Source: Blastomonas fulva
GTDB lineage: Bacteria > Pseudomonadota > Alphaproteobacteria > Sphingomonadales > Sphingomonadaceae
Assembly (NCBI RefSeq): GCF_003431825.1
Contig: NZ_CP020083.1
Location: 2,270,501-2,334,500 of the forward strand
Direction of reading: 5' to 3'
Length of the DNA stretch: 64,000 nt
The notes under the pieces are model-generated. The model had not been told where the DNA came from and ran no database searches. It was given only the letters and a program-made list of their open reading frames with translations. The first letter of the stretch is position 1, and the number at the start of each line of letters is the position of its first letter. The position numbers were made by a program, and so were the translations under genes. This document shows, piece by piece, positions 5,982 to 14,213 of this stretch.

Positions 5982-8036
5982 CTATTCGGCGGCGACAGCA
6001 AAGGATGCTTCGCTGTCCTCCACTTCGGGCGGCTGCTCCACGCTATCCGCGTCCTCCGGCTCCGCAGGCGCGGGGTCCGCTCCCTCCGGTTCGGGCGTCC
6101 GCAGCACGGCAGGAAGCCAGCCGGTCCCGGAAAGAAGCTGCTCGGCGGCTTGCGCCATGTCCGGCTTCTTCATGTCCGCGATGCGGCGAGCGGCGTCCTC
6201 GGACACGCCTTCGGTCACAGCGTCCACGATATGCGCCTTGGTGACGCGGCCAAGGTAGCTGTCCACGGTCGGCGTCCAGTCCTTCGCCACGTCCAGCGCC
6301 AGCGCGTCCGCCAGCCTGTCCGCCGTTTGCAGCGACCGGGGCTTGCGGTCCCACGGCAACCGCAGAGCGTTGACGGTGCGAGCCGCGCAATGCGCCAGCA
6401 ACGCAATCCGCTTCGCCTCGTCCAGCCCGACGATGAAGCCCCACAGGTCCGCCACGTCGCGCGGCATCCGCTCGGCCCATGCCTCGTGCTGCTCGCTCGC
6501 CCGTGCCGCCAATGGCGTGTCCTCGATCCCGTCCGCATGGCTCCCCAAGGGGGTCACGGTCGGACGAACCTCAAGGCAACCGGCCTCCGCATAGCTGTAG
6601 AAAAGTTGCGCGGTCAGCGTGTGGGTCAGCGCGATCAGGGCCATATCGGGCTGCTCGGCCAGCGCCACGCGAAGCGCCAGCGTCCGATAGGCGGACAGGT
6701 CACGGGTGAGGCTGTCGGAAATCGGCTTGCCCGGGTCTTCGTCCTCGTCGGCATCCTGCACGTCCTCGTCGCCGTCCTCCGGCTGCTCGTCGTCGCCCAT
6801 CTGCGGCTCGGTCGCATCGCCTTCTTCCGGCTCCGGCTGGGGGTCCGCCAACGCCTCGTCCTCGGCCCGCACGAAACCGCGCTCGACCCTGACCGTGCCG
6901 TCATGTTGAAGTACGACGAACGCACCGCCATTGGCGATCACATTGGGGTCGTAGGCGGAACGCTTGGCGGACAGGGCGTCCATTTCGGCGTCCAGCGCAC
7001 GGGCTTTCGCCGCCAAATCCTCGGGCATTTCATCCAGCGAGTCATAGCCGTCGACGATCTGGTCGTACTCGGCCCATGCCTCATCGACCCGCGCCTCCTC
7101 CTCGTCGGACAGGGCGACGGTCTGCGGATAGAAGCGCCGCATCCCGTGGGCGTGGGGATAGTCGATATGCGCCTCGGCCCATTTCCAGCCCTCGGCCTGA
7201 ACGCGCTCGGCAACTTCGCGCAATTTCTCGACGGCGAGCGTATCGAGCAAACCCGCATCCTCGAAGAACCCGCCACGATCCTCGCTGAACAGGTCGCGGA
7301 TGATGTTGCCGCCCGCTTCCGCGTAAGCTTCGGCTCCGACGAATATCGCGCGCCGGTCCTCTGCCACGACATTGCTTGCGGTCATGTCGCGCCGGATGAT
7401 CCACGGTTCGCGGTTGTGATGCAGGTTGGCGAAAACCTGCTCCTGCCGGTCATGGTCCTCGGTGATAGCGAAGGCCATAAGCTGATCCAGCGTAAGACCG
7501 TCCTCCCGATAGACCTGCAACAGCTTGGGCGAGACAGCGCCAAGGCGAAGCCGCTGCTTCACCACGCCAGCCGACACGCCAAACCGCGCGCCGATTTCTT
7601 CCACGCCATAGCCCTTGCTTTCGGACAGTTCGCGGAACCGCTCGAACTGGTCGGCGGGGTGCATAGGGGTCCGGGTCACGTTCTCGTCCAGACTGATTTC
7701 GGACGGATCGTTGGCGGTATCGAGCCAGCAGCGCACGACTTCCGACTTCTTGATCTGCTTGCGCTTGGCGCGCAGCAACATCGCCAGCCTGCGGCCTTCA
7801 CCAGCGGTAACGAGATAGTTGCCGGTCGGCGTCCCGTCCTCCTTGGTTTCCGGCTCTACGACAAGGTTCTGGATCAGCCCCTTGTGCTGGATCGAAGCGG
7901 CCAGCGCCTCGATAGCGGCTTCCCCATGCGGCACCTTGCGGGCATTGCGCGGGGACTTCTTGAGCTTGGCGAGCGGCACGAAAATCTCGACGCCCGACAC
8001 AGGCTCGGCGGCTAGGATTTCGGTAACAGCGTTCAT
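5982..8036 (-). CDS. Large ParB/RepB/Spo0J-family protein
   Basis: A 684-residue protein whose first 260 residues form a ParB core: IFVPLAKLKKSPRNARK (about 18-34), AIEALAASIQHKGLIQNLVVEP, the YLVTAGEGRRLAML box (about 75-88), LDENVTRTPMHPADQFERFREL, and the HTH VEEIGARFGVSAGVVKQRLRLG. The long remainder has an acidic stretch (about 415-460, with EDGDEDVQDADEDEDPG) and a helical C-terminal region. ParB family members bind DNA and hydrolyse CTP. These extra-long forms are typical of alphaproteobacterial conjugative elements, where partition is suspected but not proven. ATG 8036 is preceded by AGGAGAA. A terminator follows the gene. Confidence 0.88.
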   Translation of the reverse strand: MNAVTEILAAEPVSGVEIFVPLAKLKKSPRNARKVPHGEAAIEALAASIQHKGLIQNLVVEPETKEDGTPTGNYLVTAGEGRRLAMLLRAKRKQIKKSEVVRCWLDTANDPSEISLDENVTRTPMHPADQFERFRELSESKGYGVEEIGARFGVSAGVVKQRLRLGAVSPKLLQVYREDGLTLDQLMAFAITEDHDRQEQVFANLHHNREPWIIRRDMTASNVVAEDRRAIFVGAEAYAEAGGNIIRDLFSEDRGGFFEDAGLLDTLAVEKLREVAERVQAEGWKWAEAHIDYPHAHGMRRFYPQTVALSDEEEARVDEAWAEYDQIVDGYDSLDEMPEDLAAKARALDAEMDALSAKRSAYDPNVIANGGAFVVLQHDGTVRVERGFVRAEDEALADPQPEPEEGDATEPQMGDDEQPEDGDEDVQDADEDEDPGKPISDSLTRDLSAYRTLALRVALAEQPDMALIALTHTLTAQLFYSYAEAGCLEVRPTVTPLGSHADGIEDTPLAARASEQHEAWAERMPRDVADLWGFIVGLDEAKRIALLAHCAARTVNALRLPWDRKPRSLQTADRLADALALDVAKDWTPTVDSYLGRVTKAHIVDAVTEGVSEDAARRIADMKKPDMAQAAEQLLSGTGWLPAVLRTPEPEGADPAPAEPEDADSVEQPPEVEDSEASFAVAAE

Positions 8037-8499
8037 CACACTTCTCCTAAAAACCACACTCACCCCGGAATGGGGTGGGCGGCGAAGAAGCTTGCCGTTG
8101 GCCCGCTGGCGGAGCCGGGCAGCATCCGCAGGACCGGAACGCAGTGGAGGACGCGCCAACAGCGCGTTGCGGCCCGGCGCGGCGGGCCTAAAGGGAAGCG
8201 TCGCCCACCCCATCGACGGGGAGAGAAACGACCAGATGCGATCGGGCTGGCGCAGCCCTGGCTCGATCTCCGCAGATCGGAAAGACAACAATCCGCGCAG
8301 CGGATTGCCGAACGGCGCAGCAGCGCCACCCCGCCATGCTGATCGTCACCCGGCAGGGACGAGACCCGTCAGGGGCTCGGTCGGAGCGCAGCGGAGATAG
8401 AGCGGCGGTCCCGTAGGGAGGCGCCAAGCCATTCTGCTGACCTTGCTTTTCCAGCCTATTTCGATTATATTTTAATCGGGTTGATAGCAGGTGATGAAC
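8037..8499. other. Non-coding stretch upstream of the ParB-like and antitoxin genes
   Basis: These 463 bases separate divergently transcribed genes: ParB-like on the minus strand and antitoxin on the plus strand. I see no gene. There is a loosely paired GGGGTGGGCGGC at about 8077 against GTCGCCCACCCC near 8202, and a CAATCCG/CGGATTG hairpin at about 8290-8310. The promoters of both operons must lie here. The AT-rich inverted repeat at 8462-8478 is listed separately. Confidence 0.45.
8462..8478. promoter_or_regulatory. Likely operator of the CopG/RelE toxin-antitoxin operon
   Basis: CGATTA and TAATCG form perfect 6-bp arms around TATTT, 21 bases upstream of the antitoxin start. It is a conspicuous AT-rich island in GC-rich DNA. 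Ribbon-helix-helix antitoxins bind such short palindromes and repress their own operon, so autoregulation is likely but inferred. Confidence 0.5.
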
Positions 8500-8769
8500 A
8501 TGGCGACTGAGACAAAAGTGTTGACCGCACACGTCCCGCTGCACCTCGCGGAGAAGGTTGAAGCAATGGCCTCGCGGCTCGAACGCTCGCGTGGCTGGGT
8601 GATGAAACAGGCGCTCGCCGCCTGGGTTGATCAGGAGGAGGAGCGTCACCGCATGACGCTCGAAGCAATGGAAGATGTCGATGCCGGGCGCGTGATCGAC
8701 CATCAGGCCGTGCGCGCTTGGGCGGACAGCCTCGGCACTGACACCCCGCTGCCGCCGCCTTCGGCATGA
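8500..8769 (+). CDS. CopG/ribbon-helix-helix antitoxin
   Basis: An 89-residue protein with an N-terminal ribbon-helix-helix: VLTAHVPLHLAEKVEAMASR, LERSRGWVMKQAL, AAWVDQEEERH (residues about 6-50). The acidic tail probably binds the toxin. In-frame GTG 8491 and ATG 8494 are also possible starts, but ATG 8500 has AGGTG at a suitable distance. Its stop overlaps the toxin start (ATGA), so the two are translationally coupled. It should neutralise the RelE-like toxin and bind the palindrome upstream. Confidence 0.85.
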   Translation: MATETKVLTAHVPLHLAEKVEAMASRLERSRGWVMKQALAAWVDQEEERHRMTLEAMEDVDAGRVIDHQAVRAWADSLGTDTPLPPPSA

Positions 8770-9059
8770 GGATCAAGTGGACCGGCAAGGCGTCCTCGGA
8801 TTTGGTGCGGCTGCACGAGCATCTGCGTCCGGTTGCCCCGGAGGCGGCGGCGCGGGTCGTGCAGCAGCTCTCGCGCGCGCCGGATCGGCTGCTCGACTAT
8901 CCCCGGATCGGCGAGAAGCTGGACGCCTACGAGCCGCGCGAGGTTCGGCGCATCATCGTCGGCAATTACGAGCTGCGCTACGAGATTGCGGATGCGACGA
9001 TCTTCATCCTGCGCCTGTGGCATTGCCGCGAGGAGCGCAGCTTCGAGTCGGACGACTGA
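8766..9059 (+). CDS. RelE/ParE-family toxin
   Basis: A 97-residue basic protein with the ParE/RelE plan: an N-terminal beta strand (MRIKWTGKASSDLVRL), two helices, then a sheet with PREVRRIIVGNYELRYEIADATIFILRLWHCRE. The arginine-rich RRIIVGNYELRY strand and terminal LRLWHCR are typical of type II toxins that act on gyrase or ribosome-bound mRNA; which target applies cannot be told from sequence. It overlaps the antitoxin by four bases. Its position near the end of the mobile element suggests it stabilises the element in the host. Confidence 0.88.
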   Translation: MRIKWTGKASSDLVRLHEHLRPVAPEAAARVVQQLSRAPDRLLDYPRIGEKLDAYEPREVRRIIVGNYELRYEIADATIFILRLWHCREERSFESDD

Positions 9060-9174
9060 CGATGAGGCCGGCCGCATCGAACGCTACGATGCAGCGCGCC
9101 GCCCTTCGCCCCTATCTGCGCTTCGCCGCGACAGAGGCTTTGCATGAGGCGCGAGCGCGAAGCAGCCTGTCGGG

Positions 9175-9429
9175 ATGGCCCTTGCCCGCAAAGTCCATCG
9201 TCGCCCCCATCGTCGCCGGGCCGAATGCCCGGACGACCTGTTCGACTATGCCACGCTGCCGGTCGGCAGCCTCCGTCCTTGCGCGGGGAAAAGCCCGAAG
9301 GACGATCTTTCGACCTGGACCGTCACCGACGACTGGCCCGAGCGCGTGCCGGTCACGAGTGCGGAAGTGGATGTGTTCGAGGCATGGTTCGGCGACGTTT
9401 TCGACGAGCTGTTCGGGCCGTGCCAATGA
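9175..9429 (+). CDS. Small protein upstream of the serine recombinase, function unknown
   Basis: An 84-residue protein with a basic N terminus (MALARKVHRRPHRRRAE) and an acidic C-terminal half (TVTDDWPERVPVTSAEVDVFEAWFGDVFDELFG). It ends 18 bases before the recombinase start and is co-oriented with it. I do not recognise a named family. The charge split and position are compatible with a small partner of the recombinase, such as a directionality factor, but this is a guess. No clear ribosome site precedes ATG 9175, so the start is uncertain. Confidence 0.5.
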   Translation: MALARKVHRRPHRRRAECPDDLFDYATLPVGSLRPCAGKSPKDDLSTWTVTDDWPERVPVTSAEVDVFEAWFGDVFDELFGPCQ

Positions 9430-9447
9430 TGTGAGGAGTTCGCTACC

Positions 9448-11079
9448 ATGACCGTGCCGCTGCGCGCCGCCCTTTACCTGCGCGTTTCAACGGCGCGGCA
9501 GGCCGAGCATGACGTGTCGATCCCCGATCAGCGCAAGCAGGGCGAAGCCTATTGCCTGTCGCGGGGACTGGAGCTGGTCGATACCTTCGTCGAGGCCGGC
9601 GCATCGGCGACGAACGACCGGCGGCCCGAGTTCCAGCGCATGATCGAGGCCGGGACCAGCAAGCCCGCGTCGTTCGACGTAGTGGTGGTCCACAGCTTCT
9701 CGCGCTTCTTCCGCGATCACTTCGAACTGGAGTTCTACGTTCGCAAGCTCGCCAAGAACGGCGTCAAGCTGTTGTCGATCACGCAGGAAATGGGCGACGA
9801 TCCGATGCACGTCATGATGCGTCAGATCATGGCGCTGTTCGACGAATATCAGTCGAAGGAGAATGCGAAGCACGTCCTTCGCGCGCTCAAGGAAAATGCC
9901 CGGCAAGGCTTCTGGAACGGCTCGCTGCCGCCGATCGGATATCGCGTGGTCGATGCCGAGCAACGCGGCGCGAAGATGAAGAAGAAGCTGGAGATCGACC
10001 CGATCCACGCCGACACGGTGCGGCTGGCGTTCAAGCTGGCGCTGGAAGGCGACGGCACATCCGGCCCGATGGGCGTGAAGTCGATCACCAAGCATCTCAA
10101 CGAGCGCCGTATCTTCACGCGCGACGGCGGCCGCTGGGGCATCGGCACGGTTCATCGGATGCTGACCCGGCCGACCTATATCGGCCGCCACGAGTTCAAC
10201 AAGCGCGGCAAGAGCAAGGAATTGAAGCCCTCCGAGGAAGTGATCGCGGTCGAGGTTCCGGCGATCATCGACCAGGCCACGTTCGATGCGGTGCAGGCAC
10301 ATTTCAAGGCGCGCAACCCGAAGGTCGCCCATCCGCAGGTCGTCGGTGGCCCGACGCTGCTGACGGGCCTGATCCATTGCGGGAAGTGCGGCGGCGCGAT
10401 GACGATTCGCACCGGGAAGGGTGGGCGCTATCGCTATTACACCTGTTCGATGAAGGCGCGGCAGGGCGCGACCGCCTGCGAGGGCATGACGGTTTCGATG
10501 GAGCGGCTGGACGATCTGGTCGCAAACTATCTGGCCGACCGGCTGCTCGATCCCGACCGGCTGGAGGATGTACTAGCCGAGGTTCTGGATCGTCGACAGG
10601 AGCGCAGCGACCGGCGCCGCGAGCATATCGCGGAATTGAACCGGCGATCCGCCGAGACCGAGCTGCGCCTGAAACGGCTCTACGACGCGATCGAAAGCGG
10701 CGTCGCCGATTTGGACGATCCGGCGCTCAGGGATCGCATCGTCGCCTTGAAGGCGACTCGCGATCAGGCGCGGGCGGATGCCGAGCGGGCCTCGGCCCTC
10801 CTGCTCAACTCGACGCAGCAGGCCATCACGCCGGCCACGTTGCGAAAGTTCGCGTCAACGGCGCGGCGGCGCATCCGCACGGAAGGCGGCGGCTATCGCC
10901 GCGACCATCTTCGCGCCTTGGCGCAGCGGGTCGAGGTCGATCGCGGCGAGGTCCGCATCATGGGATCGAAGAGCAACCTGCTCCGCGTGCTGGCCGCCAA
11001 TGGCGTAGCCACGGCGGCGGGCGGAGTGCCCATCGTTGTTCCGAAGTGGCGGAGCGGGTGGGATTCGAACCCACGATAG
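9448..11079 (+). CDS. Large serine recombinase (site-specific integrase of the element)
   Basis: A 543-residue large serine recombinase. The resolvase catalytic domain opens with AALYLRVSTARQ, giving catalytic Ser14, and continues through VVVVHSFSRFFRD and ALFDEYQSKENAKHV (to about residue 150). The recombinase domain follows (GSLPPIGYRV to about 280). A zinc ribbon has Cys311, Cys314, Cys333 and Cys344, and a coiled-coil arginine-rich region reaches about residue 470. GAGGAG lies upstream of ATG 9448. The last codons, from 11047, lie within the tRNA-Ser gene on the other strand, and the stop codon TAG at 11077-11079 belongs to the tRNA sequence. This places the crossover site at or next to the end of the gene. 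Confidence 0.95.
   Translation: MTVPLRAALYLRVSTARQAEHDVSIPDQRKQGEAYCLSRGLELVDTFVEAGASATNDRRPEFQRMIEAGTSKPASFDVVVVHSFSRFFRDHFELEFYVRKLAKNGVKLLSITQEMGDDPMHVMMRQIMALFDEYQSKENAKHVLRALKENARQGFWNGSLPPIGYRVVDAEQRGAKMKKKLEIDPIHADTVRLAFKLALEGDGTSGPMGVKSITKHLNERRIFTRDGGRWGIGTVHRMLTRPTYIGRHEFNKRGKSKELKPSEEVIAVEVPAIIDQATFDAVQAHFKARNPKVAHPQVVGGPTLLTGLIHCGKCGGAMTIRTGKGGRYRYYTCSMKARQGATACEGMTVSMERLDDLVANYLADRLLDPDRLEDVLAEVLDRRQERSDRRREHIAELNRRSAETELRLKRLYDAIESGVADLDDPALRDRIVALKATRDQARADAERASALLLNSTQQAITPATLRKFASTARRRIRTEGGGYRRDHLRALAQRVEVDRGEVRIMGSKSNLLRVLAANGVATAAGGVPIVVPKWRSGWDSNPR
11047..11079. other. Probable attachment site (att) of the mobile element in tRNA-Ser
   Basis: This is the part of the tRNA-Ser gene (acceptor 3' strand, T arm and encoded CCA) that also encodes the recombinase C terminus WRSGWDSNPR. 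Integrative elements commonly use the 3' end of tRNA genes so the tRNA stays intact. The exact crossover base cannot be set without the other end of the element, which lies outside the window. Confidence 0.6.
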
Positions 11080-11137
11080 GCTTTTGACCTATACACACTT
11101 TCCAGGCGTGCGCCTTCGACCACTCGGCCACCGCTCC
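11047..11137 (-). tRNA. tRNA-Ser (anticodon GGA)
   Basis: The minus strand folds as a type II tRNA. It has a GGAGCGG acceptor (11131-11137) pairing with CCGCTCC (11051-11057), discriminator G at 11050 and CCA encoded at 11047-11049. The anticodon loop CTGGAAA gives anticodon GGA. A long variable arm (TATAGG stem) and a T arm with GGTTCGAATCC are present. It decodes UCC/UCU. The anticodon stem keeps one G-U pair. It is the target of the adjacent element, and its 3' half overlaps the recombinase gene in antisense. Confidence 0.95.
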
Positions 11138-11227
11138 GCTTGTCCTGGGAGCCGCCCCCCTAAAGGCAAGTGCGGACCAGCGCAAGAGGTGGTTTGGCGG
11201 GCGCGGCGGGGGCCGTGCCGCGCTGGC

Positions 11228-11863
11228 TTACAACACCATGTGATAGTTCAGCGCCAGGCCCGAGATGCTGAGTTGTTCGGGCCGGGTCTCGACGGTCTTG
11301 AGTGTCAGTGTCGCCCTTGCCGCTTCGGTCAGCAGGATCTCGCTGCGCGCGGCAATGTCCTCCCCCAGCTTGCACGCCAGGTTCATCTCGTCGCCGAACA
11401 GATCCTCGTCATCGATGTTGAGCACCGCGCCATAGCCGATCCCGATCGAGGCATAGAGCCTGCGATCCTCGGGCAGGATCAGGTTCGCGGCCTTGAGCTG
11501 GCGCACGATCGCGCGCGCGGCGCGCACCGCCTCATCGGTCGTATCGAACAGGCAATAGAGGTTGTCGGCCTCCGCCTTGACCAGCAGCCCGCCCTTGTCC
11601 TCGATCTCGGGCATCGCCAGACGTTTCATCTGGTGCACCATCAGCAGGAACGCCGCGATCCCGTGTCGCTGGGTGGTGCGCGAAAAGCCGCTCATGTCGA
11701 GCACCATGACCGCGCGGGTTTCGCAGAACACCTGCTCGATGGTCTCGGCCAGCGTTGCCATCCGGTCGGGAGTCTCGATCATCTCGTCGAGCAGCCGGTC
11801 GAGCGTCGCGCGGCTGTTGCGCAGCGAAAGCGGGGTATCATCGTTTTCGTCAGGAACAGCCAT
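11228..11863 (-). CDS. Adenylate/guanylate cyclase-domain protein
   Basis: A 211-residue soluble protein that is almost only a class III nucleotide cyclase domain. It has AVMVLDMSGFSRTTQRHG (first metal-binding Asp, about residue 55), LVKAEADNLYCLFD (lysine region about 95), YASIGIGYGAV, and LFGDEMNLACKLGED. The usual GDG of the second metal site reads ADN, and the transition-state Asn is followed by Lys where Arg is typical, so catalytic competence is uncertain although related cyclase-domain proteins share this variant. ATG 11863 has GGAGA upstream. No sensor domain is attached, so it may respond through a partner. Confidence 0.8.
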   Translation of the reverse strand: MAVPDENDDTPLSLRNSRATLDRLLDEMIETPDRMATLAETIEQVFCETRAVMVLDMSGFSRTTQRHGIAAFLLMVHQMKRLAMPEIEDKGGLLVKAEADNLYCLFDTTDEAVRAARAIVRQLKAANLILPEDRRLYASIGIGYGAVLNIDDEDLFGDEMNLACKLGEDIAARSEILLTEAARATLTLKTVETRPEQLSISGLALNYHMVL

Positions 11864-11944
11864 GATATTCTCTCCCGCGACCCTGCAAAACCTGCACCGG
11901 CTTGCGCGGTTTCGCAAGCGCCCAGCGCGTGATAGCGTGGCAGC

Positions 11945-12985
11945 ATGACACACACCCGACTCCACAGCGCCATGCTGCGCTCGATGGCCGCGCTTGCGCC
12001 GCTCACCCTTGTGGCCGCCGCAGAACCTTCCGCCGCCCCGATGCCCGGTGTCAGCCCCGGCGAGGTCATTGCTGCGGCTCCTTCTGGTCACTGGGTGCCG
12101 ATCGCGCCCGCGGACTTGCTGGTGATGGAGCTGGCACCCGATGCGGCGGGCAAGCCCCGGCGGGTGCTGATCCAGCTGATCGCCGCGCCGATCAGCGAGC
12201 CCTGGGTTGCCAACATCCGCAAACTCGCCGCAGCGCACTGGTGGGATGGCACAGCGATCGTGCGGGTGCAGGACAATTATGTGGTGCAATGGGGCGATCC
12301 CGATGGCGAGGATGCCGCCAAGGCCAAGCCGCTGCCCAAGGGGGTGGTAGCGTTGAGTGAGACCGATGGCCTCCGCAAACGCGACTATGTCGTCGGCCTG
12401 CCGCAGGATTTCAGCGACCAGACAGGATCGCGCTTTCCCGTGCCGCCGCCCCGGTTGCCCGCCGACAGCTATGCGCGCAACCCGCATTTCTACAAGTCAT
12501 GGCCGATGGCGAACGACACCAAGGGGCGTGCCGCTTCGGTCGCGGGCGAAGGCGGCGGTTATCAGGCCTGGCCGGTACACTGCTATGGCATGGTCGGCGT
12601 GGGCCGTAACATCTCGCCCGACATGGGCAGCGGGGCCGAGCTCTACACCGTCATCGGCCATGCGCCGCGGCATCTGGACCGCAACATCGCGCTGGTCGGC
12701 CGGGTAGTCGAAGGCATCGAGCATCTCTCCAGCCTGCCGCGCGGCACCGGCGAACTTGGCTTTTACGAGACCCCCGCAGAACGCACGTCCATCCAGTCGG
12801 TGCGCCTGGCGTCGGACCTGCCGGAAGCACAGCGGCCCAAGCTCGAATATCTCGACAGCGCGAGCGAATCATTCGCTCGCTACGCCGATGCGCGGTCCAA
12901 CCGCAAGGACGCGTTTTTCAACATCCCCGCAGGCGGTGCGGATATTTGCAACATTCCAGTGCCAATTCGGAAAATTACGCAATAA
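11945..12985 (+). CDS. Exported cyclophilin-type peptidyl-prolyl isomerase
   Basis: A 346-residue protein with an N-terminal signal-like segment ([18 protein letters not shown]) and a periplasmic cyclophilin-like body. The pattern [22 protein letters not shown] (about residues 98-119) corresponds to the F-x-G-x-x-F-H-R-V-I-x-x-F-M-x-Q-G-G-D-P box, and a later [10 protein letters not shown] plus [25 protein letters not shown] matches the substrate-groove region. Cyclophilins catalyse proline isomerisation during envelope protein folding. Several active-site residues differ from CypA, so activity may be reduced. It is divergent from the cyclase gene. Confidence 0.8.
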   Translation: MTHTRLHSAMLRSMAALAPLTLVAAAEPSAAPMPGVSPGEVIAAAPSGHWVPIAPADLLVMELAPDAAGKPRRVLIQLIAAPISEPWVANIRKLAAAHWWDGTAIVRVQDNYVVQWGDPDGEDAAKAKPLPKGVVALSETDGLRKRDYVVGLPQDFSDQTGSRFPVPPPRLPADSYARNPHFYKSWPMANDTKGRAASVAGEGGGYQAWPVHCYGMVGVGRNISPDMGSGAELYTVIGHAPRHLDRNIALVGRVVEGIEHLSSLPRGTGELGFYETPAERTSIQSVRLASDLPEAQRPKLEYLDSASESFARYADARSNRKDAFFNIPAGGADICNIPVPIRKITQ

Positions 12986-12991
12986 TGTAAT
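12974..12991. promoter_or_regulatory. Inverted repeat upstream of ald, possible regulator site
   Basis: ATTAC (12974-12978) and GTAAT (12987-12991) flank 8 AT-rich bases about 80 bases upstream of the alanine dehydrogenase start, overlapping the end of the isomerase gene. Alanine dehydrogenase genes are often controlled by Lrp/AsnC-type regulators. The site is a candidate only. Confidence 0.3.
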
Positions 12992-13069
12992 AAAGTAACA
13001 AAATGATGTCGCACAGGGAAGGCGGTGCAGGTAAGCCATGGGCAGAACATCCAGCAGGAGAAGTCTGTC

Positions 13070-14185
13070 ATGCGCGTCGGAACCGTCAAGGAAATCAAGA
13101 ACCACGAATATCGCGTCGGCCTGACGCCCGAGAGCGCCCGCGAACTGGTGCAGCACGGCCATGAGGTCTGGGTGCAGAAGGGCGCAGGCCTGGGCATCGG
13201 CGAGAGCGACAACGACTATCTGCGCGCTGGCGCCAAGCTGATCGACACCGCGGCCGAAATCTTCGCCGAGTGCGAGATGGTGGTAAAGGTCAAGGAACCG
13301 CAGTCGGTCGAGCGTGCGATGCTGCGCGAAGGCCAGATCCTGTTCACCTATCTGCACCTTGCGCCCGACCCTGAGCAGACCAAGGATCTGGTCGCTTCCA
13401 AGGCGGTGTGCATCGCCTATGAAACCGTCACCGATGCCAGCGGCGGTTTGCCGCTGCTCAAGCCTATGAGCCAGGTCGCAGGGCGCATGTCGATCCAGGC
13501 GGGTGCGACCGCGCTCGAAAAGGCGCACGGCGGACGCGGCATCCTGCTCGGCGGCGTTCCGGGCGTGGCGCCCGGCAAGGTCTGCGTGATCGGCGGCGGC
13601 GTCGTCGGTTTCAACGCCGCGCAGATGGCGGCAGGCCTTGGCGCCGACGTTACCATCCTCGATCGCAACCCCGAGGTGCTCGAGCGGCTGGGCTATTATT
13701 TCGAATCGCGTGCCAAGACGCGCTTTGCCAACGCCGCCAATGTCGCCGAATGCGTCGCGGCGGCCGATCTGGTGATCGGCGCTGTGCTGATCCCCGGCGC
13801 TGCCGCGCCCAAGCTGGTGACGCGCGAGATGCTTTCCACGATGCGTCCGGGCGCGGTGCTGGTCGATGTCGCGATCGACCAGGGCGGCTGCTTCGAAACC
13901 AGCCACGCGACGACGCATGCCGAGCCGACCTATATCGTCGATGGCATCGTGCATTACTGTGTCGCCAACATGCCCGGCGCGGTTGCGCGCACCAGCACCT
14001 ATGCGCTCAACAATGTTACGCTGCCGCATATGCTGCGCATGGCCGACAAGGGCTGGAAGGACGCGCTGCGCTCTGACGCACATCTGGCCGCGGGCCTGAA
14101 CGTGTGGAACGGCCGGGTCACCTACAAGGCGGTGGCGGATGACCTTGGCTACGACTATTGTCCGATGGAAGAGGCGCTCGCCTGA
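13070..14185 (+). CDS. ald: Alanine dehydrogenase
   Basis: A 371-residue enzyme, exactly the family length. It has [20 protein letters not shown] at the N terminus (substrate arginine region), [21 protein letters not shown] (about 80-100), and the NAD-binding [21 protein letters not shown] (about 168-188) followed by ILDRNPEVL. It converts L-alanine to pyruvate plus ammonia with NAD+, or the reverse, linking amino acid and carbon metabolism in the cytoplasm. ATG 13070 has AGGAGA 9 bases upstream; the frame is open further upstream but without family likeness. The gene is probably transcribed alone or with the SDR gene 28 bases downstream. Confidence 0.97.
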   Translation: MRVGTVKEIKNHEYRVGLTPESARELVQHGHEVWVQKGAGLGIGESDNDYLRAGAKLIDTAAEIFAECEMVVKVKEPQSVERAMLREGQILFTYLHLAPDPEQTKDLVASKAVCIAYETVTDASGGLPLLKPMSQVAGRMSIQAGATALEKAHGGRGILLGGVPGVAPGKVCVIGGGVVGFNAAQMAAGLGADVTILDRNPEVLERLGYYFESRAKTRFANAANVAECVAAADLVIGAVLIPGAAAPKLVTREMLSTMRPGAVLVDVAIDQGGCFETSHATTHAEPTYIVDGIVHYCVANMPGAVARTSTYALNNVTLPHMLRMADKGWKDALRSDAHLAAGLNVWNGRVTYKAVADDLGYDYCPMEEALA

Positions 14186-14213
14186 GGCGCCCACAGCGCA
14201 GCAGGAGAGCTTC

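Noticed and set aside
5886..8015. A 709-codon plus-strand frame opposite the ParB-like gene
   Set aside because: It is rich in R, H, G and L as expected of an antisense shadow in GC-rich DNA and shows no domain, while the minus frame has a clear ParB core.
9552..11087. A second plus frame of 511 codons overlapping the serine recombinase
   Set aside because: Composition is that of an out-of-frame shadow (R, G, A rich), and its end RVGFEPTIGF is just a translated tRNA.
11945..12360. A long reading frame opposite to the isomerase N terminus that extends the cyclase gene upstream
   Set aside because: The cyclase domain begins at ATG 11863 with a ribosome site; upstream residues show no domain and overlap the isomerase gene.
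13025..13069. Upstream extension of alanine dehydrogenase
   Set aside because: The family begins at MRVGTVKE; the ribosome site lies just before ATG 13070.
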